Of a DNA stretch of 64,000 nucleotides, positions 1 through 8,565 are shown piece by piece. The first letter of the stretch is position 1. Each line of letters opens with the position of its first letter. Under the pieces are notes generated by a model. The model was not told the origin of the DNA. It did not search any database and saw nothing but the letters and a program-made list of their open reading frames with translations. Source of the stretch: Bradyrhizobium sp. 1(2017) (lineage in GTDB: Bacteria > Pseudomonadota > Alphaproteobacteria > Rhizobiales > Xanthobacteraceae); contig NZ_CP050022.2 of the NCBI RefSeq assembly GCF_011602485.2, positions 1,446,001 through 1,510,000 of the forward strand, written 5' to 3'. The position numbers were made by a program, and so were the translations under genes.

Positions 1-417
1 TCGTCCTCTTCGCCGCCGCCCGAGGCCGAACCGGGCGTCGCTCCCGAGATGCCCGCGTCGATCCGCGCCGACGAGATCGTCGGCCGCTGGGGCCTCGCCT
101 CGTTCCAGAACCCGGCCGACCGTGCCCGCACCGAAGCCGCGGCGAGGGCCCAGTGCAAGAATCCCTATGTGATCACGGCCGGTTCCTCCGGCGGCGTCAT
201 CATGCATCTGGCCGACCAGGCGACCCCGCAGGAACTGCGGCTGAAGGGCTCGCCCAGCGGCAAGAACTATATCGGACCCGCCGGTCCCACGCCCGGCGAC
301 CAGGACCGCGAGATCGTCTCCTTCGACGGCCGCGTGCTGATCACCCGCTTCATCGACAAGGACGCCGCCACCCGTTACGGCAACATGGTCTACGTCCGCT
401 GCGCGCCGCGGGCGTGA
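1..417 (+). CDS. hypothetical protein, C-terminal part (runs off the left edge)
   Basis: The reading frame is open from the first base, so the start lies outside the window. About 138 residues are visible: a Ser/Pro/Glu-rich linker, then a compact domain beginning around DEIVGRWGLASF and ending VYVRCAPRA. Two cysteines, in RAQCKNP and VRCAPR, could form a disulfide, which would suit an exported protein. I do not recognise a named domain. A dispersed palindrome and then a terminator shared with the convergent cheZ follow the stop. Confidence 0.6.
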   Translation, partial: SSSSPPPEAEPGVAPEMPASIRADEIVGRWGLASFQNPADRARTEAAARAQCKNPYVITAGSSGGVIMHLADQATPQELRLKGSPSGKNYIGPAGPTPGDQDREIVSFDGRVLITRFIDKDAATRYGNMVYVRCAPRA

Positions 418-429
418 TCTCTCTCCTCC

Positions 430-507
430 GTCATTCCGGGGCGGTCCGCAGGACCGAACCCGGAATCTCGAGATTCCGGGTTCACGCTTCGCGTGCCCCG
501 GAATGAC
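430..507. repeat. dispersed palindromic repeat, family A copy 1
   Basis: The outer arms are GTCATTCCGGGG and CCCCGGAATGAC. At the centre is a perfect 22-base palindrome at 459-480 built on GAATCTCGAGATTC. A second copy with the same arms and core lies at 50053-50151. It sits between the end of the first gene and the terminator shared with cheZ, a typical site for REP-like intergenic elements. Confidence 0.8.
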
Positions 508-525
508 AGCACTAAACAGATCCAA

Positions 526-562
526 AAACAAAAAACGCCGGCTTGCGCCGGCGTTTTGTTTT
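526..562. terminator. bidirectional intrinsic terminator
   Basis: An 11-bp stem (AAAACGCCGGC at 532-542 with its complement at 547-557) has A-rich sequence on the left and T-rich sequence on the right. It can therefore terminate both the rightward first gene and the leftward cheZ, whose stop is about 20 bases away. Confidence 0.85.
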
Positions 563-580
563 TCTCCATCTCGCGTCCGT

Positions 581-1366
581 TCAGTCGAACAGCGCGTCGA
601 TGTCGTCCTGCGAGGCATGGCCGACATCGCCGGCGAGCTTGGGACCGTTGAGAAGCTTCTCGTCCTCGGACCGGTTGTCGACATGCGCATGCGCCGGGAC
701 GTGGGCCTTGATGGCGTCGACGCCGCCCCAGATCTCCATCATCGCGTTGATGTGCTGCTCGATGAACTTCATCGTGGTCATGACCTTGCTGATGCGCTGG
801 CCGGTCAGGTCCTGGAAGTTGCAGGCTTCGAAGATCGAGATGACGCGTTCCTGGATGTCATCGGCGAGCCGCTTCTGCTGGTCGGCCGATTGCACCTTGG
901 ACATCGCGCTGGCGGCCTGGTCGATCGATTCGGCGGCCTCGAGGATCTGCTGGGTCGCCTGCTCGGTGCCGCCGACGACCGCGCCGAGTTCGCCATTGAC
1001 CTTGGCCATCTCGCCGCCGTCGAAGCTCTTGCCGTGCAGCGTCGCGATCTCGCGCTTGGTGCGGTCGATGGCGTCGTGGATGAGGTCGAGCTCGACCTTC
1101 AGCTTCTCGCACTGCTCGATCTGCGCCCGGTAGGTCTCGAGCATGGTGCGCGCTTCGGAGAGCTCGTGGGCGGTGGAGGCGTCGATCGCCGCCATGGCTG
1201 CGCTGCCGGACAAGGGCACGGTGCCCTTCGCCATCTGGGCGCGGATCGCGCGCAGCTCGGCCATAATCTCGCTATGCATCGGGCCTGCCTCTTCGGTCAC
1301 GTCGAGAATGGGCATCTCGCCACCGGCGATATCCTCGACGCGAAAACGCTTGCGGTGAACAGCCAT
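581..1366 (-). CDS. cheZ: protein phosphatase CheZ
   Basis: This is the CheZ family, which dephosphorylates CheY-P to end the chemotaxis signal in the cytoplasm. The 261-residue product carries the signature NFQDLTGQ at 183-190; D186 and Q190 match the catalytic Asp/Gln pair (D143/Q147) of E. coli CheZ. It ends in an acidic tail, SQDDIDALFD, like the C-terminal CheY-binding peptide. The middle (about 70-210) is helical and suits the long four-helix bundle. The start is supported by GGGGGAG seven bases upstream. No other chemotaxis gene is adjacent; a single-domain CheY lies about 48 kb away at 49589. The family call is firm; which CheY it serves is inference. Confidence 0.9.
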   Translation of the reverse strand: MAVHRKRFRVEDIAGGEMPILDVTEEAGPMHSEIMAELRAIRAQMAKGTVPLSGSAAMAAIDASTAHELSEARTMLETYRAQIEQCEKLKVELDLIHDAIDRTKREIATLHGKSFDGGEMAKVNGELGAVVGGTEQATQQILEAAESIDQAASAMSKVQSADQQKRLADDIQERVISIFEACNFQDLTGQRISKVMTTMKFIEQHINAMMEIWGGVDAIKAHVPAHAHVDNRSEDEKLLNGPKLAGDVGHASQDDIDALFD

Positions 1367-1682
1367 CAGAAAACTCCCCCCACCTCACTCACGCGTCTTT
1401 GTAGGCAGAAGCGATTTAACACGAAGTTCACAGCCGGAACTGTCGTGCTCGCGTCGCGCGACGCCGCGCAAAGAAGCGATTAACCATGGCCGCGCTGCGT
1501 TCACCGAAAATAAACGCTGATCGCCGAATTGGCCCGCGCTTGACGACGTGGTGAATCCAAACGGCGCTTCTGTTTACCAAACGAAACGGCTTTTGCGTTT
1601 TATTGACCACGTCGCGGCAGCCGATCAGCCAGGCGCTCTCCACGACGCATGTGATCTAGACGAAACAGTACAGAGTACGTCG
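1367..1682. promoter_or_regulatory. divergent intergenic region between cheZ and the L,D-transpeptidase
   Basis: This 316-base gap must hold promoters for both divergent genes. It contains two similar strings, AGAAGCGATTTAAC near 1407 and AGAAGCGATTAACC near 1472; the second includes TTAACCAT at 1480-1487, which resembles a CtrA half-site. It is AT-richer than the genes around it. I see no open frame with a ribosome site and no convincing -35/-10 pair. Confidence 0.4.
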
Positions 1683-2495
1683 ATGTTCAAGAAAATGTCT
1701 GTCGCGCTGCTCGGCAGCGCTTGCACCTTCATGGCCGGCGCAAACAGCGCCAGCGCCTTCGACAACACCGTGCCGAACGATCCGCCCGCGGTGCTCTATG
1801 CGCCGCAGGTGCCGCCGGCGCCGGTGCGCGTCGCCTCCAACTCGAACATGGGCGGCGGCTTCATCGAGTTCCTGTTCGGCGACGGTCCCGGGCGCGGTCC
1901 GGCCTATGCGCCCGAGCGGCCGGTGTATCAGCAGCAGCCGGCCTATTACGATCAGCGCCGCCTGCCGCCGATGGGCGAGCCGCAGATGCAAGGTGGATAT
2001 CAGCAAGGCGGATATCAGCAGGAGGCGGTCGATCCGCGGCAGCGTCCGTTCGATCCCAAATTCGAGAAGCAACTCGTTGACTATGACGGCAAGGAAAGTC
2101 CCGGCACGATCGTGGTCGATACGCCGAACAAGTTCCTCTATCTGGTCGAGGGCAACGGCCGCGCGATGCGCTACGGCATCGGCGTGGGCCGCCCCGGCTT
2201 CACCTGGTCCGGCGTGAAGTCGATCACGGCCAAGCGCGAATGGCCGGCCTGGACGCCGCCGGCGGAAATGCTGGCGCGCCGCCCCGACCTTCCCAGGCAC
2301 ATGGAAGGCGGTCCGGAAAATCCGCTCGGCGCCCGCGCGATGTATCTCGGCTCGACGCTCTATCGCATCCACGGCTCCAACGAGCCCTGGACCATCGGTA
2401 CCAACGTCTCCTCCGGCTGCATCCGCATGCGCAACGAGGACGTCATCGATCTCTACGGCCGCGTCAATGTCGGCACCCGGGTCGTGGTGATGTGA
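1683..2495 (+). CDS. L,D-transpeptidase (YkuD domain), periplasmic
   Basis: The product should form 3-3 cross-links in peptidoglycan or attach proteins to it in the periplasm. The 270-residue protein opens with a signal peptide (MFKKMSVALLGSACTF, cleavage near ASA-F). A Pro/Gln/Tyr-rich linker with GGYQQ repeats (about residues 85-115) follows, and the catalytic domain occupies 125-270. The YkuD signature is present: His230 in IHGSN, then SSGCIRM with the nucleophile Cys246. The ATG at 1683 is chosen because it gives a proper signal peptide; a start further upstream in the same frame would bury it. A hairpin terminator follows 40 bases after the stop. Alphaproteobacteria usually carry several such paralogues. 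Confidence 0.9.
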   Translation: MFKKMSVALLGSACTFMAGANSASAFDNTVPNDPPAVLYAPQVPPAPVRVASNSNMGGGFIEFLFGDGPGRGPAYAPERPVYQQQPAYYDQRRLPPMGEPQMQGGYQQGGYQQEAVDPRQRPFDPKFEKQLVDYDGKESPGTIVVDTPNKFLYLVEGNGRAMRYGIGVGRPGFTWSGVKSITAKREWPAWTPPAEMLARRPDLPRHMEGGPENPLGARAMYLGSTLYRIHGSNEPWTIGTNVSSGCIRMRNEDVIDLYGRVNVGTRVVVM

Positions 2496-2537
2496 TCCTG
2501 CTTTCGTTCTCCCACGAGAACGGAAAACGCTGACATG

Positions 2538-2566
2538 AAAACGGCCGCCTCATCGGCGGCCGTTTG
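2538..2566. terminator. bidirectional intrinsic terminator
   Basis: The perfect stem AAACGGCCGCC (2539-2549) pairs with GGCGGCCGTTT (2555-2565) around a five-base loop. It lies between the convergent L,D-transpeptidase and DUF2076 genes and could serve both. Confidence 0.8.
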
Positions 2567-2602
2567 CCTGCATGCGCCATGGACCGACGCCATGGACCGA
2601 CG

Positions 2603-3445
2603 TCACGCGTAATCGCTGCCGCCGTCGTCTCCGCCGCCAAAATCGCTGTCGTCGTCGGCCATGTCCATGTTGTCATTGTTGTCGTCGTAGTTCTGATCGT
2701 TGTTGTTGTTGTTCCGATCGTCGTTCGACGCCTGGTCGAGGAAGCCCTGGCGGGAATCGCGGTTCGAGCCGATGTCGTTGAGGCCGGCGTCGCGCGAGAG
2801 CGATCCGCTGGACTGGTCGCTGCCGCCCCAAGGGCTTCCACCAGCGCTGCGGTCGCCGAGGGCATTGGTGTCGCCAAACGCCTGCTGATGCGGTCCGCCC
2901 ATCATGCCGCGGATGCTGGAGAGCAGCAGAGAGCCGCCGACGACGCCGGCCGCGGCGGCTGCCGCCGTGCCGAGGAACGAGCCGCCGCCACCGCCGACCG
3001 GCGGAGCGCCATAGCCCTGGCCGGGACCCTGACCAGGACCTTGGCCATAAGCCTGTCCGTAAGGCGGCTGGCCGTAGCCCGGCTGGGCCTGCTGCATGGC
3101 CTGGCCGGTATTCCAGGCCGGCCGCGCGTCGCGCGGCGGCACGTTCGGAACAGAGCCGCGCGACGGGCTTCCGCCGAACAGCGTCTCGCGCATGTTGTCC
3201 AGGAAGCCGCCGGACTGTGCCTGCTCGGGCGCCTGGCCCGCTTCCAGCTCCTGGATGCGGGTGTGGGCGCGCTTCAGCGCTTCGTCCTGCAACAGCACGG
3301 TCTGCACAAGCGCGTAGATCGCACCGGGGGCCTTGCGCAGGCCGTCGGAGATCGCGGCGGTCGCGTCGGGATCGCGCGGTGTATTCTCCAGTTTGGTAAG
3401 CCGGTCGAAAAGTTCGTCGACGAGCTGGCGTTCCTGCGGCGTCAT
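2603..3445 (-). CDS. DUF2076 domain-containing protein
   Basis: The 280-residue protein begins MTPQERQLVDELFDRL, the hallmark of DUF2076, a family of unknown function often found with membrane or periplasmic assignments. After the helical N-terminus (1-90) comes a Gly/Pro/Gln/Tyr-rich stretch (120-160) and a Gly/Ala-rich segment near 170-200 (GGGGGSFLGTAAAAAAGVVGG) that could be a glycine-zipper-like membrane helix. The C-terminus is made of Asn and Asp. The start is fixed by AAGGAG seven bases upstream; longer frames upstream lack one. The Asn/Asp tail is encoded by trinucleotide runs that may vary in length between strains. The family is certain, the function unknown. Confidence 0.85.
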   Translation of the reverse strand: MTPQERQLVDELFDRLTKLENTPRDPDATAAISDGLRKAPGAIYALVQTVLLQDEALKRAHTRIQELEAGQAPEQAQSGGFLDNMRETLFGGSPSRGSVPNVPPRDARPAWNTGQAMQQAQPGYGQPPYGQAYGQGPGQGPGQGYGAPPVGGGGGSFLGTAAAAAAGVVGGSLLLSSIRGMMGGPHQQAFGDTNALGDRSAGGSPWGGSDQSSGSLSRDAGLNDIGSNRDSRQGFLDQASNDDRNNNNNDQNYDDNNDNMDMADDDSDFGGGDDGGSDYA

Positions 3446-3572
3446 GTTCAATCTCCTTCGCGCAAAAACAAGCGCGAGGCAGATGTAGGGTTCCATTGCG
3501 GCCTCAACAGCCCCGGCCATATTAAATTTCGGTATGCGACAAGCTGCCTCGCAAGACCGGCTCTGGTCGATT

Positions 3573-4418
3573 TCACTCCAGCGTGACGCCGCTGTCCGCC
3601 AGCAGGCGTGGAAACGCATCGCCGGCGAGATAGGCGTGCTCGCGTTCGCGCACGTCCGTCATCGGGTCGAGGCCGGCGAGGACATCGTCGACGAAGCCGG
3701 GATGACACATCACGAGCCCGCCGTCCGGCAGGCCATCGAGGAACTGCCGCATCAACGCACCGAAATCGGCCACCCGCGCGAAGTCGTAAGCGCCGGCGAA
3801 ACCGGGATTGAAGCTGAGGCCGGCAGCGCCGGCGCGGCGGCGGAATGGCGCGCTGAGGATATCGAGCACCATGCCCTTCGGCGAAGCCAGCCGCTGCTTG
3901 AGCGGCAGATCGCGGCCGCCCTGGCGCACCCAGGCCTTCGGTGCGCCATCGCTGACGGCATCGACAAAGCCGTCGCGCAGCTGCGGATAGAGCTGCACAT
4001 GCTGGTGACCATCGACGAAGTCGGGCGCGCGCCCGAACGCTTCCATGAAGGCGGACAGCTGGGCCTTCACCTCGTTGCGAATGAATTCGCGGTCGAGCCG
4101 CCGCATCAGCCCGGCGCGCAGCAGCTTCGGAAAGGGCAAGAACATATCGCCGTCGAGCGGACGGAAATGCATGGTGAGCGGCCGGAACGGTGCCGACAGC
4201 GTCACATGCAGCCCGATCGCGCAGCGCGGGCTCGATTTGGCTGCCGTGTCCAGCGCCTCGATCTCGCTGCGCCCGGTCGCAGGACCGACCATCATCACCG
4301 ACGTGGCGTTGAGGCGGCCGCGCTCGATCAGGTCGCGGATGGCGCGGTTGACGCCCGGGCTGATGCCGTAATCGTCGGCGCAGAGCCAGATTCGCCGCGG
4401 GCGCGCGGCCTCGCTCAT
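3573..4418 (-). CDS. YdjC/ChbG/HpnK-family carbohydrate deacetylase
   Basis: These enzymes remove acetyl groups from N-acetylated sugars using a metal. The 281-residue product starts IWLCADDYGISPGVNRAI, where ADD holds the catalytic/metal Asp. Further motifs are FVDGHQHVQLYP (metal His residues, about 130-140) and a C-terminal VMCHPGF. The start overlaps the stop of the glycosyltransferase by four bases (ATGA), so the two are translationally coupled. Family members include ChbG (chitooligosaccharides), HpnK (hopanoids) and NaxD (undecaprenyl-phosphate-GalNAc, for lipid A modification). The coupling to a polyprenyl-phosphate-type glycosyltransferase makes a NaxD-like role the better inference; no hopanoid genes are nearby. 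Confidence 0.85.
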   Translation of the reverse strand: MSEAARPRRIWLCADDYGISPGVNRAIRDLIERGRLNATSVMMVGPATGRSEIEALDTAAKSSPRCAIGLHVTLSAPFRPLTMHFRPLDGDMFLPFPKLLRAGLMRRLDREFIRNEVKAQLSAFMEAFGRAPDFVDGHQHVQLYPQLRDGFVDAVSDGAPKAWVRQGGRDLPLKQRLASPKGMVLDILSAPFRRRAGAAGLSFNPGFAGAYDFARVADFGALMRQFLDGLPDGGLVMCHPGFVDDVLAGLDPMTDVREREHAYLAGDAFPRLLADSGVTLE

Positions 4419-5461
4419 TCGGCCGCCGTCCTGTTCGAGGCGTCGTCCGCGTTGCCAGCCTCGAAGTGCTTTTCGCTGTGCTCGGCGACGAAGTAGATCG
4501 GGCGCGCCTTCAGCTCGGAGAGGATCTTGCCGATATATTCGCCGACGATGCCGATCATGATGAGCTGCACGCCGCCGATCGTCATCAGGCCAATCACGAG
4601 CGAAGGATAGCCGGGCACCTGCTTGCCGGTCGTGAACACCTCCCAGAGGATCGAAAGCCCGAACAGGAAGGCGCCTCCGGCCAGAATGACGCCGAGCAGG
4701 CTGGCGAAGCGCAGCGGCGCCACCGAGAACGAGGTCAGGCCCTCGATCGACAGGCCGAGCAGGCTTGCGGCGTTGAAGGTGGTGACGCCATGGGCGCGTG
4801 CCGAGGGCTCGTAGTCGACGCGAATCTGGCGGAAGCCGATCCAGCTTGCCAGGCCCTTGAAGAAGCGGTTGCGCTCCGGCAACTGCCTCAGCGCTGCGAC
4901 CGCGCGCGGCGAGAGCAGCCGGAAGTCGCCGGCGTCCTCCGGAATCTTCTGGCGTGCGCCCCAATTGATCAGAGCGTAGAAGCCGTGCACGGCGACGCGG
5001 CGCAGGAAGGTCTCGTTGTCGCGATGCGCCTTGGCGGTGTAGACGACGTCATAGCCGTCATCGATCCAGTGTCGCACCAGCTGTTCGATCAAGGCCGGCG
5101 GATGCTGGCCGTCGCCGTCCATGAACATGACGGCGCCGAGCCGGGCGTGGTCGAGGCCGGCCATCAGCGCCGCCTCCTTGCCGAAATTGCGCGACAGCGA
5201 GACCACCTGGACGCCGATTGAGTCGGCCGGCAACGAACGGGCGATCGCCAGCGTCGCATCCTTGCTTCCGTCGTCGACATAGACGACCTCGCAAGCCAGC
5301 CGATAGCGCTGGCGCACGGTCCTGGCGAGCTCGCAGATCCGCTGATGCAGGGCGGCGAGGCCCGCCGCCTCGTTGTAGACGGGGACGACAATCGACAGTC
5401 CCTTCGTGGCGGCGGCCGCCGCCGTGGTCGTCATGCCGGAAACGTCAGAGCCCAGCGTCAT
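4415..5461 (-). CDS. family 2 glycosyltransferase, polyprenyl-phosphate type (GtrB/ArnC-like)
   Basis: The 348-residue protein has the GT2 fold: LSIVVPVYNEAAGL at 20-35, VYVDDGSKDATL (nucleotide-sugar binding), MDGDGQHPPALIEQL (DxD-type metal site) and EDAGDFRLLSPRAV. Two transmembrane segments lie near the C-terminus (about 245-270 and 285-310). This architecture is that of membrane enzymes which load a sugar onto undecaprenyl or dolichyl phosphate at the cytoplasmic face. It is followed at once by a YdjC-type deacetylase. The first ATG (5461) and a second at 5434 are both possible starts; neither has a strong ribosome site. The sugar and final acceptor are unknown. Confidence 0.88.
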   Translation of the reverse strand: MTLGSDVSGMTTTAAAAATKGLSIVVPVYNEAAGLAALHQRICELARTVRQRYRLACEVVYVDDGSKDATLAIARSLPADSIGVQVVSLSRNFGKEAALMAGLDHARLGAVMFMDGDGQHPPALIEQLVRHWIDDGYDVVYTAKAHRDNETFLRRVAVHGFYALINWGARQKIPEDAGDFRLLSPRAVAALRQLPERNRFFKGLASWIGFRQIRVDYEPSARAHGVTTFNAASLLGLSIEGLTSFSVAPLRFASLLGVILAGGAFLFGLSILWEVFTTGKQVPGYPSLVIGLMTIGGVQLIMIGIVGEYIGKILSELKARPIYFVAEHSEKHFEAGNADDASNRTAAE

Positions 5462-5547
5462 CGATCAAGGTTCCAGAGGCGTGTAGGTCATCTCAACAGC
5501 ATATGGTAGCTGCCGTTTGCTGTCGCTACGCTGAACGAAACCGGGGC

Positions 5548-6528
5548 TCACCGCCGCAGGAACGCCTCGAGCTTGGCGAACAGCGGGTTCTCCCGGTCGA
5601 ACACGTAGTCGAGCGAGGCTACCGAGACGGTTTCGGCGCCATGCTCGCGCAGGAAGCTCGCCAGCGCATAGAGCTGCCCCGGTGGGCAGTGCAGCGTGAG
5701 CATGCCCGACGAGGTCGGCCCGCCAAACGGGGTCTCGACGCCGAACCGGCTGTGGGCTTCGCCGAGCAGGGCGGCGTCGCATTGCCGGAAGCGGGTGCGG
5801 ACCTCCCGGTATTTGTTGGCGCGCGCCCGTGCTGCGATGTGATCGAGGATGACGCGCGCGGTCTCCAGCGCCTGCGGCGACCAATCGGCCTCCTTCGAGG
5901 CGACCAGATTGGCCTGGCTGCGCAGCATCACGCCGTCGTCGAGCACCCGCAAACCATTGGCGGCGAGTGTCGCGCCCGTGGTGGTGATGTCGACGATCAG
6001 CTCGGCGCTGCCGGCCGCCGGCGCGCCTTCGGTCGCGCCGGCGCTCTCGACGATGCGGTAATCGGTGATGCCGTGATTCTGGAAGAAGGCGCGGGTGAGG
6101 TTGATGAACTTGGTCGCGACCCGCATCCGCATGTGATGCTGCTCGCGGAAGCCGGTGGTGACGTCGTCGAGGTCGGCCATGGTGCGGACGTCGATCCACG
6201 CCTGCGGCACCGCGACGACGACGTCGGCATAGCCGAAGCCGAGCCCCTCGATCAGGGACACGCGCTTGTCGGCATCCGCGATGGTCTCGCGCACCAGATC
6301 CTCGCCGGTGACGCCGAGATGCGCAAAGCCGCGGGACAGTTGCGAGGCGATCTCGCTCGCCGAGAGATAGGCGACCTCGACATTGTCGAGGCCCGCGATC
6401 GTGCCGCGATAGTCGCGGGCGCCGCCGGCCTTCGACAGCTTGAGCCCGGCGCGGGCAAAGAACGCTTCGGTGTTTTCCTGAAGGCGGCCCTTGGAGGGAA
6501 CGGCCAGAACGAATGGCGCGCTCATCAC
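5548..6528 (-). CDS. hisG: ATP phosphoribosyltransferase HisG
   Basis: This enzyme catalyses the first step of histidine synthesis, condensing ATP with PRPP in the cytoplasm. The 326-residue product starts [15 protein letters not shown] and carries the PRPP-binding loop [14 protein letters not shown] (about residues 180-195). The C-terminal 80 residues ([24 protein letters not shown] region) resemble the ACT-like regulatory domain of long-form HisG. This is unusual beside a hisZ gene, since HisZ normally partners the short HisG of about 210-230 residues. The start overlaps the hisZ stop by four bases. Confidence 0.95.
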   Translation of the reverse strand: MMSAPFVLAVPSKGRLQENTEAFFARAGLKLSKAGGARDYRGTIAGLDNVEVAYLSASEIASQLSRGFAHLGVTGEDLVRETIADADKRVSLIEGLGFGYADVVVAVPQAWIDVRTMADLDDVTTGFREQHHMRMRVATKFINLTRAFFQNHGITDYRIVESAGATEGAPAAGSAELIVDITTTGATLAANGLRVLDDGVMLRSQANLVASKEADWSPQALETARVILDHIAARARANKYREVRTRFRQCDAALLGEAHSRFGVETPFGGPTSSGMLTLHCPPGQLYALASFLREHGAETVSVASLDYVFDRENPLFAKLEAFLRR

Positions 6529-7679
6529 TTTGCTCCCACCTTGCGGCCGATCCTGGTCAGCGCGTCCACCCAGACCGAGAAGCCGACCGCGGGGATCGGC
6601 TCGGCCGAACCAAGCTGGGTCATCAGACCGTCATAGCGGCCGCCGGCGACCAGCGGCTCGGCGCCGTTGCCCCTGTGGTGCAACTCGAACTCGAAGCCGG
6701 TGTAATAGTCGAGCCCGCGTCCGAACGCGGTCGAAAAGCGCGCCAGCTTCACGTCGATGCCGCGCGCCGCCATGAAGCCGACCCGGCTCTCGAACTGGTC
6801 GATCGCAGCCGTGAGGTCGAGCTTGGCATCGGCGGTGAGTGCGCGCAGCCCGGCAACCGCCTCGTCCGGATTGCCTGATATCGACAGGAAGCGCTTGAGC
6901 ACGGTGATCGCCTCGCGCGGCAGCGCCCCACCCTTCAGGGTCGATTGCTCGAGGAAGCGGTCGGCGATCTCGGCCGTCGTTCGGCCGCCGACATTGGTGG
7001 TGCCGGCGATCGACATTAGATCGGTGACGAAGGCGAGCGCCGCCTTGCGGTCGGAGCCGGCGAGCGCGGCGAGCACGCCCTCATATTCGCTGCGGGTCGC
7101 GGTGGTCGCGGCCGCCAGCCGCTCCAGATCCTGCTCAAGGCTGATCTTGCGGTTGAAATCCTTGATCAGGCGGCGGCGCCAGACCGGATAGAGATCGAGC
7201 GCGTCGAGCAGGGCATTGAACAACGCGACATCGCCCGTGCGGACCTCGACGTCGTTGACGCCGAAGGCGGCCGTCGCCTCCAGCGCCAGCGCCAGCATCT
7301 CGGCGTCGGCTGCGGCGCGGTCCTGGCGGCCGAAGGATTCGATGCCGGCCTGGAGGAACTCGCTGGCCCGCCCGGTACGGTAGCGGAACACCGGGCCGAG
7401 ATAGCTGAACCCGGCCGCTTGGCCGGCACGGCTTGAGGCGAGGTAATCGCGCGCCACTGGAATGGTCAGGTCCGGGCGCAGGCAGAGCTCCTCGCCGGAG
7501 ACGTCCGTGGTCAGGTACAGGCTCTTGCGGATGTCCTCGCCGGAGAGATCCAGGAACGGCTCGGCCGGCTGCAGGATCGCCGGCTCCGCCCTGACATAGC
7601 CCGCCTGCGCGAACGACAAGAGCAGCGTATCCGCCCAGGCGGCGGAGCCGGCAGCATTTGAGGTGGCAGTCGCGGTCAT
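6525..7679 (-). CDS. hisZ: ATP phosphoribosyltransferase regulatory subunit HisZ
   Basis: HisZ is a catalytically inactive paralogue of histidyl-tRNA synthetase that activates HisG. The 384-residue product shows the class II synthetase-like core: [32 protein letters not shown] (motif 2 region), a histidyl-synthetase-like [13 protein letters not shown], and GGRYDGLM. It is translated just ahead of hisG with an ATGA overlap. I chose the ATG at 7679 ([12 protein letters not shown]) because the conserved part begins soon after; another ATG at 7691 would add four residues. Confidence 0.92.
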   Translation of the reverse strand: MTATATSNAAGSAAWADTLLLSFAQAGYVRAEPAILQPAEPFLDLSGEDIRKSLYLTTDVSGEELCLRPDLTIPVARDYLASSRAGQAAGFSYLGPVFRYRTGRASEFLQAGIESFGRQDRAAADAEMLALALEATAAFGVNDVEVRTGDVALFNALLDALDLYPVWRRRLIKDFNRKISLEQDLERLAAATTATRSEYEGVLAALAGSDRKAALAFVTDLMSIAGTTNVGGRTTAEIADRFLEQSTLKGGALPREAITVLKRFLSISGNPDEAVAGLRALTADAKLDLTAAIDQFESRVGFMAARGIDVKLARFSTAFGRGLDYYTGFEFELHHRGNGAEPLVAGGRYDGLMTQLGSAEPIPAVGFSVWVDALTRIGRKVGAK

Positions 7680-7812
7680 AACAGGGTCCATGGCCCCGGT
7701 GGAACCGGGTGGGCAAGGGATGAGGAATGGAGTTGGCGCTGCCCTTAGCATGGGCCGAAAGCGGTTTCGACCTCCAAAGGATCAATCGCTTAACGGGCGG
7801 GCAACGCCGGCG

Positions 7813-8565
7813 TCAGTTGGACTTGCCCCAATCGCCCAGCACGGCCTGCACCAGCGCCAGGGCCGCCACCGCGGCGGTATCGGCCCGCATGATCCGCGGG
7901 CCGAGCGCCAGCCGCAGGATCTTGGGCTGCCGCAGCAGCAGGGACCTTTCTTCCTCGGCAAAGCCGCCTTCGGGGCCGATCAGCACGTCAATCCCCTGGC
8001 CGGCCTCACCGGCGCCTTGCAGGCTCCGAATGGGGTTTTCGACGTCCGCCACCTCGTCGCAGAAGATCAGCAGGCGGTCGGCCGGGCGCTGGCTGAGGAA
8101 GCGCTCCAACGCGACCGGCTCGGCCACGGTGGCGATGCCGAGGATGCCGCATTGCTCGGCCGCCTCGACGACATTGGCGCGCATCCGCTCGGTGTTGACC
8201 CGGGACGCCTGGGTGAACCGGGTCAGGACCGGCTGAAGGGTGGCGGCGCCCATCTCGATGGCCTTCTGCACCATGTAGTCGAGCCGGGCATGCTTGAGCG
8301 GGGCGAAAACGTAGGCGAGGTCGGCCAATCGGTCCTGGGGCCGGGTCTGCTGGAGGATGACGAGGCCATCCGGCCGCTTGCGGCCCTCGATGGCAGCCTG
8401 CCACTCGCCGTCGCGGCCGTTGAACGCCGAAACCTCGGCGCCGGCGGCGAGCCGGAGCACATTCCCGAGATAATTGCTCTGGTCGCGGTCGAGCGGAACC
8501 CGGGCGTCCTGGGCGAGGGGGGCATCGACGAACAGCCGGGGGGCGCGAAAATCGTGGAAAGGCAT
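7813..8565 (-). CDS. rsmE: 16S rRNA (uracil(1498)-N(3))-methyltransferase RsmE
   Basis: RsmE methylates U1498 of 16S rRNA in the assembled 30S subunit. The 250-residue protein has a small N-terminal PUA-like domain (RLFVDAPLAQDARVPLDRDQSNYLGNVLRL) and a SPOUT methyltransferase domain. The deep-knot signatures are LLIFCDEV, VLIGPEGGFAEEE and LALGPRIMRADTAA. The start at MPFHDFRAPRLF gives the usual family length; an upstream extension in the same frame would add an unrelated Arg/Trp-rich leader. It lies upstream of hisZ on the same strand with a 133-base gap. Confidence 0.94.
   Translation of the reverse strand: MPFHDFRAPRLFVDAPLAQDARVPLDRDQSNYLGNVLRLAAGAEVSAFNGRDGEWQAAIEGRKRPDGLVILQQTRPQDRLADLAYVFAPLKHARLDYMVQKAIEMGAATLQPVLTRFTQASRVNTERMRANVVEAAEQCGILGIATVAEPVALERFLSQRPADRLLIFCDEVADVENPIRSLQGAGEAGQGIDVLIGPEGGFAEEERSLLLRQPKILRLALGPRIMRADTAAVAALALVQAVLGDWGKSN

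Noticed and set aside
503..1483. Long rightward frame antisense to cheZ
   Set aside because: It is the GC-rich shadow of cheZ: no ribosome site, no domain, Leu/Asp/Gly/Arg-biased composition typical of the antisense frame, and it crosses the terminator.
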